The notes under the pieces are model-generated. The model was not told where the DNA came from. It was given only the letters and a program-made list of their open reading frames with translations, and made no database searches. From an uncultured Algibacter sp. (GTDB taxonomy: Bacteria > Bacteroidota > Bacteroidia > Flavobacteriales > Flavobacteriaceae), in contig NZ_CANMAU010000001.1 in NCBI RefSeq assembly GCF_947495925.1, positions 372,001 through 436,000 of the forward strand: a stretch of DNA of 64,000 bases, in the 5' to 3' direction. The position numbers and the translations under genes are program-made. Positions 52,965 through 61,885 of this stretch are shown one piece after another (position 1 is the first letter of the stretch; each line of letters starts with the position of its first letter).

Positions 52965-53735
52965 ATGATAAAAGCACTCACTTTTACTTTTATATGCTTT
53001 ATCTCATTCTATTCTTGTAGTGAAGATAAAGATGATAAGGTAACACAAGCCAATATCACGCTAAATTTTAATCATTCCTGGAATAATACTCCAGTTACAA
53101 ATATGGGTTTTAACACAGTACAATTTATAAATGAAAATGGAGAAGAACTTAGTATTACTAAACTTAGATATTTAATATCACGAATAAGCTTAGAAAACAC
53201 CCTTGGTGAAAAATTCACCTTAAATGGCTATAATTTAGTTGATGTAACCAATAACTCAAATTTATCTTTCACTCCAACTAATACCATTCCAACTGGCACT
53301 TACAACAAAGTTTCTTTTATTTTTGGTTTTAATAATGAAGACAATTACAATAATAACTACCAAGATTTGAATTCCGCTTCATGGTTTGTTCCCACTATGT
53401 TAGGCGGTGGCTACCATTACATGCAGCTTGAAGGGAAGTTTATTGACAACACAGAAACCGAGACAGGATATGCCTATCATGCTATTCGAGCGATAGACAA
53501 TTCAGGTACAACCCCAGTTTTTAAAGACACTTTTTTTGAAGTTAACTTAGGAGAAATCACTATTTCGAACGACACACAACTCAACATTAATATGAATATT
53601 GCTGAATGGTTTAAAAACCCTAAAACTTGGGACTTAAACATTTTAAACAATATGCTTATGCCTAATTTCGATGCACAAATATTAATGTTTGAAAACGGCC
53701 AAAGCGTTTTTAAATTAAAATCTATAAATCCATAA
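52965..53735 (+). CDS. MbnP-like copper-binding lipoprotein
   Basis: A 256-residue predicted lipoprotein (ISFYSCSED, Cys17). The domain matches MbnP: LNFNHSWNN strand, SITKLRYLISRISLEN, YNKVSFIFGF, the GGGYHYMQLEGKF loop with conserved His and aromatic residues, YAYHAIRAID, and MNIAEWFKNPKTWDLN near the C-terminus. In characterised pairs MbnP binds copper after its partner MbnH oxidises a Trp to kynurenine. The next gene is an MbnH-like diheme protein, three bases away, which supports the assignment. Confidence 0.85.
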   Translation: MIKALTFTFICFISFYSCSEDKDDKVTQANITLNFNHSWNNTPVTNMGFNTVQFINENGEELSITKLRYLISRISLENTLGEKFTLNGYNLVDVTNNSNLSFTPTNTIPTGTYNKVSFIFGFNNEDNYNNNYQDLNSASWFVPTMLGGGYHYMQLEGKFIDNTETETGYAYHAIRAIDNSGTTPVFKDTFFEVNLGEITISNDTQLNINMNIAEWFKNPKTWDLNILNNMLMPNFDAQILMFENGQSVFKLKSINP

Positions 53736-53738
53736 ATT

Positions 53739-54806
53739 TTGAAGACTTGGAAATTTTATATAAGTATCTTTTTCATTTCTAGTAATATAGCTTGCTCTAA
53801 TAAAGATGAAACCCCTTATATCCCTACACCAAGCCCTTTAAATATTCCGGAATTATTTGAAAACAATATTTTAGCCCCTATAATTCCAGTTAACAACCCT
53901 CAAACCACAGAAGGAGTTTTGCTGGGCAAGAAATTGTTTTTTGATCCTATTTTATCGCAAGATAATTCCCTAGCTTGCGCAGATTGTCATGCTGCAGAAA
54001 ATGCTTTTTCAGACTCTAATCGATTTAGTGAAGGTATAGATGGAAGTTTAGGAAACCGGAATTCCATGCCGCTTTTTAATTTAGCTTGGAATTATGACGA
54101 AAAATTCTTTTGGGACGGCAATACCTTCAGTCTCGAACACCAAGCCTTTGTTCCTGTTACTGACCCCGCTGAAATGAAAAGCACCTGGAATCAAGTAGAG
54201 CAAAAATTACAGCAACACCAAGAATATCCCAAATTATTTCAACAGGCGTTTGGAACCTCAATAATAGATTCTACGTTAGTAACTAAAGCCATAGCACAAT
54301 TTGAACGCACCTTAATTTCATCAAATTCAAAATTCGACAAGTATCTTTTAGGTGAAGTCGAGCTCAGCCCCCAAGAACTTAATGGTTTTAACGTTTTTAT
54401 GGATGAAACCCGGGGCGACTGTTTTCATTGTCACGGAAGTGATAAAAACCCCCTCTGGACAGACCAAATATTTCACAATAATGGACTAGATGAAACCTTC
54501 TCTGATTTAGGTCTAGGATTAATCACCGGCGACCCTGCCGATAATGGTAAATTCAAATCACCTTCGTTACGTAATTTAGCATTTACAGCGCCCTACATGC
54601 ACGATGGCAGATTCACAACTCTAGAAGAGGTTATTAATCATTATAGCAAAGGCTTAAAAAACTCATCAACCATTGACCCCTTAATGAAAAAGGTGGCTCA
54701 AGGCGGTGTCAGTTTAACAGCACAGGATAAGGCCGATTTAAAAGCTTTTTTACTAGCCCTTTCTGATTACGAATTTATAAGTAATCCTGCATTTAATAAC
54801 CAATAA
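53739..54806 (+). CDS. MbnH-like diheme cytochrome c peroxidase lipoprotein
   Basis: A 355-residue predicted lipoprotein (lipobox SNIAC, Cys19). Two haem motifs are present: CADCH (80-84) and CFHCH (228-232). Other family features are LFFDPILSQDNSLACADC, FSEGIDGSLGNRNSMPLFNLAW, FFWDG and KFKSPSLRNLAFTAPYMHDGRF. It belongs to the cytochrome c peroxidase/MauG superfamily. The partner MbnP-like gene ends three bases upstream. The start is TTG at 53739, the only codon giving the signal peptide in frame; no ATG lies before the lipobox. Confidence 0.88.
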   Translation: MKTWKFYISIFFISSNIACSNKDETPYIPTPSPLNIPELFENNILAPIIPVNNPQTTEGVLLGKKLFFDPILSQDNSLACADCHAAENAFSDSNRFSEGIDGSLGNRNSMPLFNLAWNYDEKFFWDGNTFSLEHQAFVPVTDPAEMKSTWNQVEQKLQQHQEYPKLFQQAFGTSIIDSTLVTKAIAQFERTLISSNSKFDKYLLGEVELSPQELNGFNVFMDETRGDCFHCHGSDKNPLWTDQIFHNNGLDETFSDLGLGLITGDPADNGKFKSPSLRNLAFTAPYMHDGRFTTLEEVINHYSKGLKNSSTIDPLMKKVAQGGVSLTAQDKADLKAFLLALSDYEFISNPAFNNQ

Positions 54807-54863
54807 CAAAAAACTATATATTAATATAATGTTAGGTTATATGGTAATCGGTGACTTAAATTG

Positions 54864-54871
54864 TATATTTG
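54864..54871 (+). promoter_or_regulatory. -7 box for the suf operon
   Basis: TATATTTG matches TAnnTTTG, about 70 bases upstream of the sufA-like gene. The -33 region is weak. I see no obvious regulator-binding palindrome in the leader. Confidence 0.6.
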
Positions 54872-54942
54872 TGGTCTATTTAGAAACTGTCTTAATAAAA
54901 ACAAAATTAATTCACAACTAAATTTAAAAAAAAAGAAATAAT

Positions 54943-55272
54943 ATGATAAAAGTCTCTGAAACAGCTAAGAAGAAAGTGGTTGAGCTTATGACCGAAGATG
55001 GTTTTAATGCTACAACAGACTATGTTCGCGTAGGTGTTAAAAGTGGCGGATGCTCTGGATTATCTTATGATTTAAAATTTGACAAAGAACATCAAAAAGA
55101 AGACAAAGTTTTTGAAGACAATGGGGTGAAAATCATTGTAGATAAAAAAAGCTTTTTATACCTGATAGGAACCACTTTAGAATATTCTGGTGGATTAAAC
55201 GGAACGGGGTTCGTTTTTAATAATCCTAATGCAAACCGAACTTGCGGTTGTGGCGAATCATTTTCACTTTAA
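54943..55272 (+). CDS. sufA: SufA/IscA-type iron-sulfur carrier
   Basis: A 109-residue A-type carrier. The three cluster-binding Cys are present: GGCSGLSY and the terminal CGCGESF. It starts MIKVSETAKKKVVELM, as in HesB/IscA proteins. It accepts clusters built on the SufBCD scaffold and passes them to targets. First gene of the suf locus, 15 bases from sufB. Confidence 0.93.
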   Translation: MIKVSETAKKKVVELMTEDGFNATTDYVRVGVKSGGCSGLSYDLKFDKEHQKEDKVFEDNGVKIIVDKKSFLYLIGTTLEYSGGLNGTGFVFNNPNANRTCGCGESFSL

Positions 55273-55287
55273 AAATTAAAACGAATT

Positions 55288-56736
55288 ATGTCGAAGTATA
55301 CCGAGGATGATTTACGCGAAGAGCTAAAAACCAAAGAATACGAGTATGGGTTTTATACCGATATAGAGTCAGATACATTTCCTAATGGATTAAATGAAGA
55401 TATTGTACGTGCTATTTCTCAGAAGAAAGAAGAGCCGCAATGGATGACAGATTGGAGACTTGAAGCATTTCGTGTGTGGAAAGATATGGTTGAGCCAGAA
55501 TGGGCTAATGTTCATTACGAGAAACCAGATTTTCAAGGTATATCTTATTACTCCGCTCCAAACAGCAAACCTAAATACGATAGTATTGATGAAGTCGATC
55601 CTGAACTACTAGCCACGTTCGAGAAGCTAGGCATTTCTCTTGATGAACAAAAAAAATTGGCAGGTGTTGCTATGGATGTAGTTGTGGATTCAGTTTCTGT
55701 GGCTACAACCTTCAAAAAAACACTAGGAGAAAAAGGTATCATTTTTATGAGTATCTCAGAAGCTATTAAAGAGCACCCAGAACTTGTTAAAAAATATTTA
55801 GGAACCGTAGTCCCACAAAAAGACAACTTTTATGCAGCACTGAATTCTGCTGTATTTAGTGATGGATCTTTCTGTTATATCCCAAAAGGTGTTAAATGCC
55901 CAATGGAACTCTCTACATACTTCAGAATTAATCAAGCAGGAACAGGGCAGTTTGAAAGAACACTTGTTATTGCAGACGAGGGAAGTTATGTGAGTTACCT
56001 TGAAGGTTGTACGGCTCCAAGTAGAGATGAAAACCAATTGCATGCTGCCGTTGTTGAACTCATTGCTCTTGATGACGCAGAAATAAAATATTCAACAGTA
56101 CAAAATTGGTATCCAGGAAACGCTGAAGGTAAAGGTGGTGTTTTTAACTTTGTAACAAAGCGTGGTCTCTGCGAGAAAAACGCAAAAATCTCATGGACTC
56201 AAGTTGAAACAGGTTCCGCGGTGACTTGGAAATACCCTAGTTGTGTTCTTAAAGGTGATAATTCTGTGGGCGAGTTTTATTCTATCGCAGTAACTAATAA
56301 TTACCAACAGGCTGATACGGGTACGAAAATGATTCATTTAGGAAAGAACACTAAGTCTACTATCATATCAAAAGGAATTTCAGCAGGTAAATCTCAAAAC
56401 AGTTACCGTGGTTTAGTGCAAGTAAGTTCTCGAGCAGAAAACGCACGTAATTTTTCGCAATGTGATAGTTTACTCATGGGTAATGAATGTGGAGCACATA
56501 CCTTCCCATATATTGAAGCTAAAAATAAATCAGCCAAAATTGAACACGAAGCCACCACTAGTAAAATTGGTGAAGACCAAATTTTCTATTGTAACCAACG
56601 CGGCATAGATACTGAAAAAGCTATAGCATTAATAGTAAATGGATTTAGCAAAGAAGTGCTTAATAAACTTCCAATGGAGTTTGCAGTTGAAGCTCAGAAA
56701 TTATTAGAAATTAGTTTAGAAGGTAGTGTAGGTTAA
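55288..56736 (+). CDS. sufB: Fe-S cluster assembly scaffold SufB
   Basis: A 482-residue scaffold subunit of SufBC2D. Family landmarks: [93 protein letters not shown] and [20 protein letters not shown]. The conserved Cys used for sulfur transfer and cluster building are visible. It is followed by a small lipoprotein gene and then sufC, instead of the usual direct sufB-sufC junction. Confidence 0.98.
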   Translation: MSKYTEDDLREELKTKEYEYGFYTDIESDTFPNGLNEDIVRAISQKKEEPQWMTDWRLEAFRVWKDMVEPEWANVHYEKPDFQGISYYSAPNSKPKYDSIDEVDPELLATFEKLGISLDEQKKLAGVAMDVVVDSVSVATTFKKTLGEKGIIFMSISEAIKEHPELVKKYLGTVVPQKDNFYAALNSAVFSDGSFCYIPKGVKCPMELSTYFRINQAGTGQFERTLVIADEGSYVSYLEGCTAPSRDENQLHAAVVELIALDDAEIKYSTVQNWYPGNAEGKGGVFNFVTKRGLCEKNAKISWTQVETGSAVTWKYPSCVLKGDNSVGEFYSIAVTNNYQQADTGTKMIHLGKNTKSTIISKGISAGKSQNSYRGLVQVSSRAENARNFSQCDSLLMGNECGAHTFPYIEAKNKSAKIEHEATTSKIGEDQIFYCNQRGIDTEKAIALIVNGFSKEVLNKLPMEFAVEAQKLLEISLEGSVG

Positions 56737-56746
56737 AATATCTCAA

Positions 56747-57145
56747 ATGAAAAAAGTATTATTTATTGCATTAATATTGACAGTAATTTATAGCTGTAAG
56801 AATGAAACCAAATCAAAAGACGCTCAATTAATAGAGGCTGAAGTAACTGAAGAAGCAACACTTTTGAAAGGTAATTTTGTGTATTATGATGGAGCAGCTG
56901 TTTTACAAACAGCTAACGAAATTTATGGTGTTTTAGTTACTGAGAAGATGCAGGAGCTAAACAAAAAAGCCGAAACTTTTAAAACAGAACCTACAGATAT
57001 GGTTCAAGTTGAAATAAAAGGAAAAATCACAAACCAAAAGAATGACAAAATTCTTTGGGAAAACAAAGTAGAGATTGTAGAAATACTTAGTGTAAAACCA
57101 GTCTCGAAAGAAGAAAACAACGTTGTAAAATTAGGAAAAGAATAG
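56747..57145 (+). CDS. Small lipoprotein inserted between sufB and sufC
   Basis: A 132-residue predicted lipoprotein (signal [17 protein letters not shown], Cys17). The body contains [35 protein letters not shown] and [14 protein letters not shown], a beta-rich pattern I do not recognise beyond some likeness to NlpE-type stress lipoproteins. It starts 10 bases after sufB and ends one base before sufC, so it is expressed with the cytosolic SUF machinery although it is exported. Codon use is like its neighbours. Confidence 0.85.
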   Translation: MKKVLFIALILTVIYSCKNETKSKDAQLIEAEVTEEATLLKGNFVYYDGAAVLQTANEIYGVLVTEKMQELNKKAETFKTEPTDMVQVEIKGKITNQKNDKILWENKVEIVEILSVKPVSKEENNVVKLGKE

Positions 57146-57146
57146 T

Positions 57147-57899
57147 ATGTTAAAAATAGATAACTTACACGCAAGTGTTGAAGACAAAAGTATTCTTAAA
57201 GGTATTAACCTTGAAGTGAAACCAGGAGAAGTTCATGCTATCATGGGACCTAATGGCTCTGGAAAAAGCACCTTGGCTTCAGTTATAGCGGGTAAAGAAG
57301 ATTACGAGGTAACAGAAGGAAACATTGAGTTTGACGGTGAAGATATCGAAGAATTAGCTGCAGAAGAACGCGCTCATAAAGGTGTATTTTTATCCTTTCA
57401 ATACCCAGTTGAAATCCCTGGTGTTTCTGTTACTAACTTCATGAAAACAGCTATCAACGAATCTAGAAAAGCAAAAGGCTTGGAAGATATGCCGGCTAAA
57501 GATATGCTTAAGTTAATTCGAGAAAAATCTGAATTATTAGAAATCGACAGAAAATTCCTTTCGAGGTCTTTAAACGAAGGGTTTTCGGGAGGTGAAAAGA
57601 AACGTAATGAGATTTTTCAAATGGCCATGTTAGAACCTAAATTAGCTATTTTAGATGAAACAGATTCTGGTCTTGATATTGACGCCCTTCGTATAGTTGC
57701 AAATGGTGTTAATAAACTTAGAAGTGAAGATAACGCGGTTGTTGTGATTACACACTATCAACGTTTACTTGATTATATCGTTCCTGATTTCGTTCATGTT
57801 TTATACAACGGTAAGATCGTTAAGTCCGGCACTAAAGAGTTAGCGCATGAACTTGAAGAAAAAGGTTACGACTGGATTAAAGAAGAAGTGAACGCTTAA
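57147..57899 (+). CDS. sufC: Fe-S cluster assembly ATPase SufC
   Basis: A 250-residue ABC-type ATPase. Walker [11 protein letters not shown]-loop [13 protein letters not shown], signature [12 protein letters not shown], Walker [15 protein letters not shown], and switch His in [12 protein letters not shown] are all intact. It drives conformational change in the SufB-SufD scaffold. It starts directly after the lipoprotein stop. Confidence 0.98.
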   Translation: MLKIDNLHASVEDKSILKGINLEVKPGEVHAIMGPNGSGKSTLASVIAGKEDYEVTEGNIEFDGEDIEELAAEERAHKGVFLSFQYPVEIPGVSVTNFMKTAINESRKAKGLEDMPAKDMLKLIREKSELLEIDRKFLSRSLNEGFSGGEKKRNEIFQMAMLEPKLAILDETDSGLDIDALRIVANGVNKLRSEDNAVVVITHYQRLLDYIVPDFVHVLYNGKIVKSGTKELAHELEEKGYDWIKEEVNA

Positions 57900-57912
57900 T
57901 ATCAAGCAACGA

Positions 57913-59226
57913 ATGGATTTAAAAGAAAAATTAGTTTCATCATTTTTAGCCTTTGAAAATAAAGTTGACCTGGACAGCTATGTACATGATGTAAGATCTG
58001 AAGCAATAAAAGTATTCGAAGAAAAAGGCTTTCCATCTAAAAAAGAAGAAGCCTGGAAATACACCTCTTTAAATAAAATATTAAAAGAAGATTACAGTGT
58101 TTTTCCTAAACAAGAAAACGCTCTAGATTATAAGGATGTTAAAAAGTATTTCATTCATGATATTGATTCATATAAAATCATATTTATTGATGGTAAATAC
58201 TCATCGCACCTTTCTGAAACAACGCATGATGGGATAGATGTATGCTTAATGTCTGCGGCTCTAAATAAACCAAAATACCGTTTAATTATTGAAAATTATT
58301 TTAATAAAGCAGCATCAAAAGACAGTCTTTCATCTTTAAACACGGCATTTTCAAGTGAAGGAGCTTATATCCATATTCCTAAAAACAAAATTGCAGATAA
58401 GCCTATTCAAGTCATTCATTTTTCAACAGGAAATGAATCGGCATCTTTACTACAACCACGTAATTTGATTGTAGTAGAAGAGAATAGCCATGTTCAAATA
58501 ATAGAACGTCATCAAAACTTAACAGACAACCCTGTTTTAACCAATAGCCTTACTGAGGTTTTTGCTAAAAAACGAGCTATTGTTGATTATTATAAAATCC
58601 AAAACGATACCTCTAGTGCCTCATTAATAGACAATACGTTTATTAAACAACAACGAGAAAGCATCGCATCGGTGCATACGTTTGCTTTTGGAGGTAAATT
58701 AATTCGAAATAACCTTAACTTCTACCAAGAAGGAGAACGTATCGATTCTATTTTAAAGGGTGTTACAATTTTGAGTGATAAGGAACATGTAGACCATAAC
58801 ACATTAGTACATCATATCGAACCAAATTGTGAGAGTCATCAAGATTATAAAGGTATTTTTGGAGACAATTCCACGGGGGTATTCAATGGTAAAATCATTG
58901 TTGAAAAAGAAGCTCAGAAAACAAATGCATTTCAGTCCAACAATAATATTTTGGTTAGTGACAAGGCCGCTATAAATACCAAACCGCAATTAGAAATTTT
59001 TGCTGACGATGTAAAATGTTCTCACGGTTGTACTATAGGTCAACTTGATGAAAGCGCCCTATTTTACATGCAATCGCGTGGTATTCCTAAAAAAGAAGCC
59101 AAAGCTCTATTAATGTATGCCTTTAGTAATAATGTATTAAGCTCGGTAAAGATTCCTGAAATAAAGCAGCGTATTAACAAAATTATTGCTAATAAACTAG
59201 GTGTGGATATCGGGTTTGATTTATAA
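57913..59226 (+). CDS. sufD: Fe-S cluster assembly protein SufD
   Basis: A 437-residue SufB paralogue in the SufBC2D complex. Motifs: FPSKKEEAWKYTSLNKIL at the N-terminus, HVQIIERHQNL in the beta-helix, DHNTLVHHIEPNCESHQDYKG, KTNAFQSNNNILVSDKA and the C-terminal DVKCSHGCTIGQLDESALFY. It ends 87 bases before sufS; that gap holds a repeat-like element. Confidence 0.96.
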   Translation: MDLKEKLVSSFLAFENKVDLDSYVHDVRSEAIKVFEEKGFPSKKEEAWKYTSLNKILKEDYSVFPKQENALDYKDVKKYFIHDIDSYKIIFIDGKYSSHLSETTHDGIDVCLMSAALNKPKYRLIIENYFNKAASKDSLSSLNTAFSSEGAYIHIPKNKIADKPIQVIHFSTGNESASLLQPRNLIVVEENSHVQIIERHQNLTDNPVLTNSLTEVFAKKRAIVDYYKIQNDTSSASLIDNTFIKQQRESIASVHTFAFGGKLIRNNLNFYQEGERIDSILKGVTILSDKEHVDHNTLVHHIEPNCESHQDYKGIFGDNSTGVFNGKIIVEKEAQKTNAFQSNNNILVSDKAAINTKPQLEIFADDVKCSHGCTIGQLDESALFYMQSRGIPKKEAKALLMYAFSNNVLSSVKIPEIKQRINKIIANKLGVDIGFDL

Positions 59227-59241
59227 AAATATTAGAAGCCA

Positions 59242-59300
59242 TTTCCCGCTATCCGCTATATCTTTTTTAGAAAAAAAAAGGATGCCGCTACTATCGGGGC
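59242..59300. repeat. Imperfect inverted repeat between sufD and sufS
   Basis: The gap holds CCCGCTATCCGCTATATC with a T-run, then an A-run and GGATGCCGCTACTATCGGGG; the two halves are imperfect inverted copies. CCGCTA occurs in both. It resembles the dispersed flavobacterial repeats also suspected at 19922-20004. It could form a long hairpin in the suf transcript and influence sufS expression. Confidence 0.5.
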
Positions 59301-59313
59301 TAAATTATCTGCT

Positions 59314-60528
59314 ATGTTTAATGTAGAAGACGTACGAAAAGACTTTCCCATTCTTTCTAGACAAGTAAATGGTAAACCCTTAGTGTATTTTGATAATGCC
59401 GCAACATCACAAACTCCTCAACAGGTTATTGATGCCATTGTTGACTACTATTCGAATTACAATGCCAATATCCACAGAGGCGTACATACTTTAAGCCAGG
59501 AAGCTACAGATTTGTACGAACAAGCTCGCCATAAAATACAAACACATTTTAATGCTAAATTTTCCCATGAAATTATTTATACTTCTGGGACTACTCATGG
59601 CATTAACCTTGTTGCTAATGGATTTTCATCACTCTTAAAAAAAGGAGATGATATTATGGTTTCAGCTTTAGAGCATCATTCAAATATAGTACCCTGGCAA
59701 ATGCTGTGCGAGCGCACGGGAGCAAACCTTAAGGTTATCCCAATGAATGAGGAAGGAGAATTAGTAATGTCTGCATACGCTGATTTACTTTCAGAAAACA
59801 CCAAACTCGTATTTGTTAATCATATTTCAAATGCATTAGGCACAATAAACCCTATAGAAGACATTATCAAACGGGCGCATAATGTTGGGGCAGCCGTTTT
59901 AATTGATGGCGCACAATCAAGCCCACATATTAAACCAGATGTTCAAAAATTAGATGTTGATTTCTATGTAGCCTCAGCTCATAAAATGTGTGGTCCAACA
60001 GGAGTTGGTATGTTGTACGGTAAAGAAGAATGGTTAAAAAAATTACCCCCTTATCAAGGCGGTGGTGAAATGATCGCTGAAGTGACGTTTGAAAAAACTA
60101 CCTATGCAGATTTACCGCATAAGTTTGAAGCCGGTACCCCAAACATTGCAGGTGGTATTGTGTTTGGAGCAGCAATAGATTATATGAACTCGATAGGGTT
60201 TGAAAATATTGCCGCCTTTGAAAATGAACTTTTAGAATACGCTACGGATAAACTTCTAGAAATTGAAGGACTAAAAATTTACGGCAATTCTAAGCATAAA
60301 ACATCGGTAATTTCTTTTAATTTAGAAGGCATTCACCCCTACGATGTTGGTACTATTTTAGATAAACTTGGTATTGCCGTTAGAACAGGTCACCATTGCG
60401 CGCAACCCATCATGGATTTTTATAAAATCCCGGGTACAATAAGAGCATCGTTTGCTTTTTACAACACCAAAGACGAGATTGACGCTCTAGTAGCAGGTGT
60501 AAAAAAGGCAAAAATGATGCTGTCTTAA
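59314..60528 (+). CDS. sufS: Cysteine desulfurase SufS
   Basis: A 404-residue PLP enzyme that takes sulfur from cysteine and hands it to SufE. Motifs: LVYFDNAATSQTPQQV, NIHRGVHTLSQEATDLYE, LEHHSNIVPWQ, VLIDGAQSSPH, VASAHKMCGPTGVG with the PLP Lys, FEAGTPNIAG and RTGHHCAQP with the active-site Cys. Typical group II length. The repeat-like gap upstream separates it from sufD, but same-strand linkage suggests one locus. Confidence 0.97.
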   Translation: MFNVEDVRKDFPILSRQVNGKPLVYFDNAATSQTPQQVIDAIVDYYSNYNANIHRGVHTLSQEATDLYEQARHKIQTHFNAKFSHEIIYTSGTTHGINLVANGFSSLLKKGDDIMVSALEHHSNIVPWQMLCERTGANLKVIPMNEEGELVMSAYADLLSENTKLVFVNHISNALGTINPIEDIIKRAHNVGAAVLIDGAQSSPHIKPDVQKLDVDFYVASAHKMCGPTGVGMLYGKEEWLKKLPPYQGGGEMIAEVTFEKTTYADLPHKFEAGTPNIAGGIVFGAAIDYMNSIGFENIAAFENELLEYATDKLLEIEGLKIYGNSKHKTSVISFNLEGIHPYDVGTILDKLGIAVRTGHHCAQPIMDFYKIPGTIRASFAFYNTKDEIDALVAGVKKAKMMLS

Positions 60529-60562
60529 TTTTTAGGCATTCTTTTTGTACATCTAACACAAA

Positions 60563-61051
60563 ATGATCATTATGAAATTAGCAGTCATCCTATTCTGGAA
60601 TATTTTTCTATTCACCTCATGTGGCTGTTTCAATAAATCAAAGTCTGACGCCGTTGTTACAAATATTGAAACAACACGCGTTATAACGCAAGAGCAGCCT
60701 ATATCATTTGAATATAAAGCTTCCACAAGGGGGTATTATCAAAAAATTATTATTACAAAAAGTAAAATTCTTCAAACTAAGAAAAGAGGCGGTAAGCTTA
60801 AGAACTTTTCATGTACTCTGGAAAACTGGAATAACCTTATATCACTTTTAAAAACCGTTAATTTGGAACAAATTGCTGAGTTTAAACCTCCAAGTAAAGA
60901 CTTCCAATTTGACGGAGCTCCATTGACCCGGTTAAAAGTTGTTTCAAGCGAAAAGACCTATGAAACGCAAGGTTTTGACCATGGCAACCCTCCAAAGGAA
61001 ATTGCGGCTTTAGTTAAAGAAATCTTATCAATTTCTGAAAATATTGAATAG
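60563..61051 (+). CDS. Lipoprotein in the suf locus, unknown function
   Basis: A 162-residue predicted lipoprotein. The signal (MKLAVILFWNIFLFTSC) leads to CGCF; the body is mixed alpha/beta with KIIITKSKILQTKKRGG, WNNLISLLKTVNLEQIAEF and FDHGNPPKEIAALVKEIL. No family recognised. The first ATG (60563) has an A-rich upstream; a second at 60572 is possible. It is encoded between sufS and sufE, and the sufE promoter begins inside its 3' end. Confidence 0.75.
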   Translation: MIIMKLAVILFWNIFLFTSCGCFNKSKSDAVVTNIETTRVITQEQPISFEYKASTRGYYQKIIITKSKILQTKKRGGKLKNFSCTLENWNNLISLLKTVNLEQIAEFKPPSKDFQFDGAPLTRLKVVSSEKTYETQGFDHGNPPKEIAALVKEILSISENIE

Positions 61052-61074
61052 CAACTTTTGTTGTTGTATTTTTG
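61044..61074 (+). promoter_or_regulatory. Promoter of sufE
   Basis: TTG (61044-61046), 20 bases, TATTTTTG (61067-61074). It overlaps the end of the preceding lipoprotein gene and lies 17 bases before the sufE GTG start, giving a very short leader. Confidence 0.6.
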
Positions 61075-61091
61075 TTTAAAAATTTGTAATT

Positions 61092-61514
61092 GTGAGTATT
61101 GAAGACATCCAAAACGAAATAATAGACGAATTCTCAATGTTCGATGACTGGGAAGAACGCTACCAATATATGATTGATTTAGGGAAAGATTTACCCTTAA
61201 TTAACGACCAATACAAAACAGACAGCAATATTATAAAAGGTTGCCAAAGTAAAGTATGGGTTCATGCCGAAATGAAGGATGATAAAATAGTTTTTACTGC
61301 TGATAGTGATGCCATAATTACCAAAGGCATTATAGCTATTTTAATAAGATCTTTTTCAAACCAGCATCCAAAAGACATCATTAATGCGGAAACAGATTTT
61401 ATCGATCAAATCGGTTTAAAAGAGCATTTATCGCCTACTAGGGCTAATGGCTTAGTAAGTATGGTGAAACAATTAAAAATGTATGCTATAGCATATCAAA
61501 CACAGTTAAGTTAA
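61092..61514 (+). CDS. sufE: SufE-family sulfur acceptor
   Basis: A 140-residue protein that takes persulfide sulfur from SufS and delivers it to SufB. It has the start EIIDEFSMFDDWEERYQYMIDLG, the active Cys in IKGCQSKVWV and FIDQIGLKEHLSPTRANGL near the C-terminus. The start is GTG at 61092, with no ATG in frame nearby. One base separates it from the DUF59 gene. Confidence 0.95.
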   Translation: MSIEDIQNEIIDEFSMFDDWEERYQYMIDLGKDLPLINDQYKTDSNIIKGCQSKVWVHAEMKDDKIVFTADSDAIITKGIIAILIRSFSNQHPKDIINAETDFIDQIGLKEHLSPTRANGLVSMVKQLKMYAIAYQTQLS

Positions 61515-61515
61515 A

Positions 61516-61839
61516 ATGAGTGAAGAATTAAATACTATAGATTTAGGAGAAAAAATTGTAAACGTGTTAAAAACGATTTACGATCCTGAAATCCCTGTAG
61601 ACATCTACGAATTAGGTTTAATTTACGATGTTTTTGTTAATGAAGATTCTGATGTAAAAATCTTAATGACCCTAACAACACCTAATTGTCCTGTAGCAGA
61701 AACTTTACCCTTAGAAGTTGAGGAAAAAGTAAAATCATTAGATGAAGTGAAAGATGCAGAAGTTGAAATTACTTTCGATCCACCTTGGACACAAGAATTA
61801 ATGAGTGAAGAGGCTAAGCTAGAGTTAGGAATGCTCTAA
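61516..61839 (+). CDS. DUF59/MIP18-type Fe-S assembly protein (SufT-like)
   Basis: A 107-residue protein of the DUF59 family. Core: VLKTIYDPEIPVDIYELGLIYDV, TLTTPNCPVAETLP with the conserved Cys, and ITFDPPWTQELMSEEAKLELG. Such proteins serve in Fe-S maturation or as carriers. It is co-encoded with sufE and begins two bases after its stop. Confidence 0.93.
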   Translation: MSEELNTIDLGEKIVNVLKTIYDPEIPVDIYELGLIYDVFVNEDSDVKILMTLTTPNCPVAETLPLEVEEKVKSLDEVKDAEVEITFDPPWTQELMSEEAKLELGML

Positions 61840-61885
61840 CATTATCTAGCTTTAATTTTTTAGATTCTACCTTATAGTTATAATT

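Noticed and set aside
52965-54806. A methanobactin biosynthesis cluster
   Set aside because: Only MbnP- and MbnH-like genes are present; there is no precursor peptide, MbnB/MbnC or transporter.
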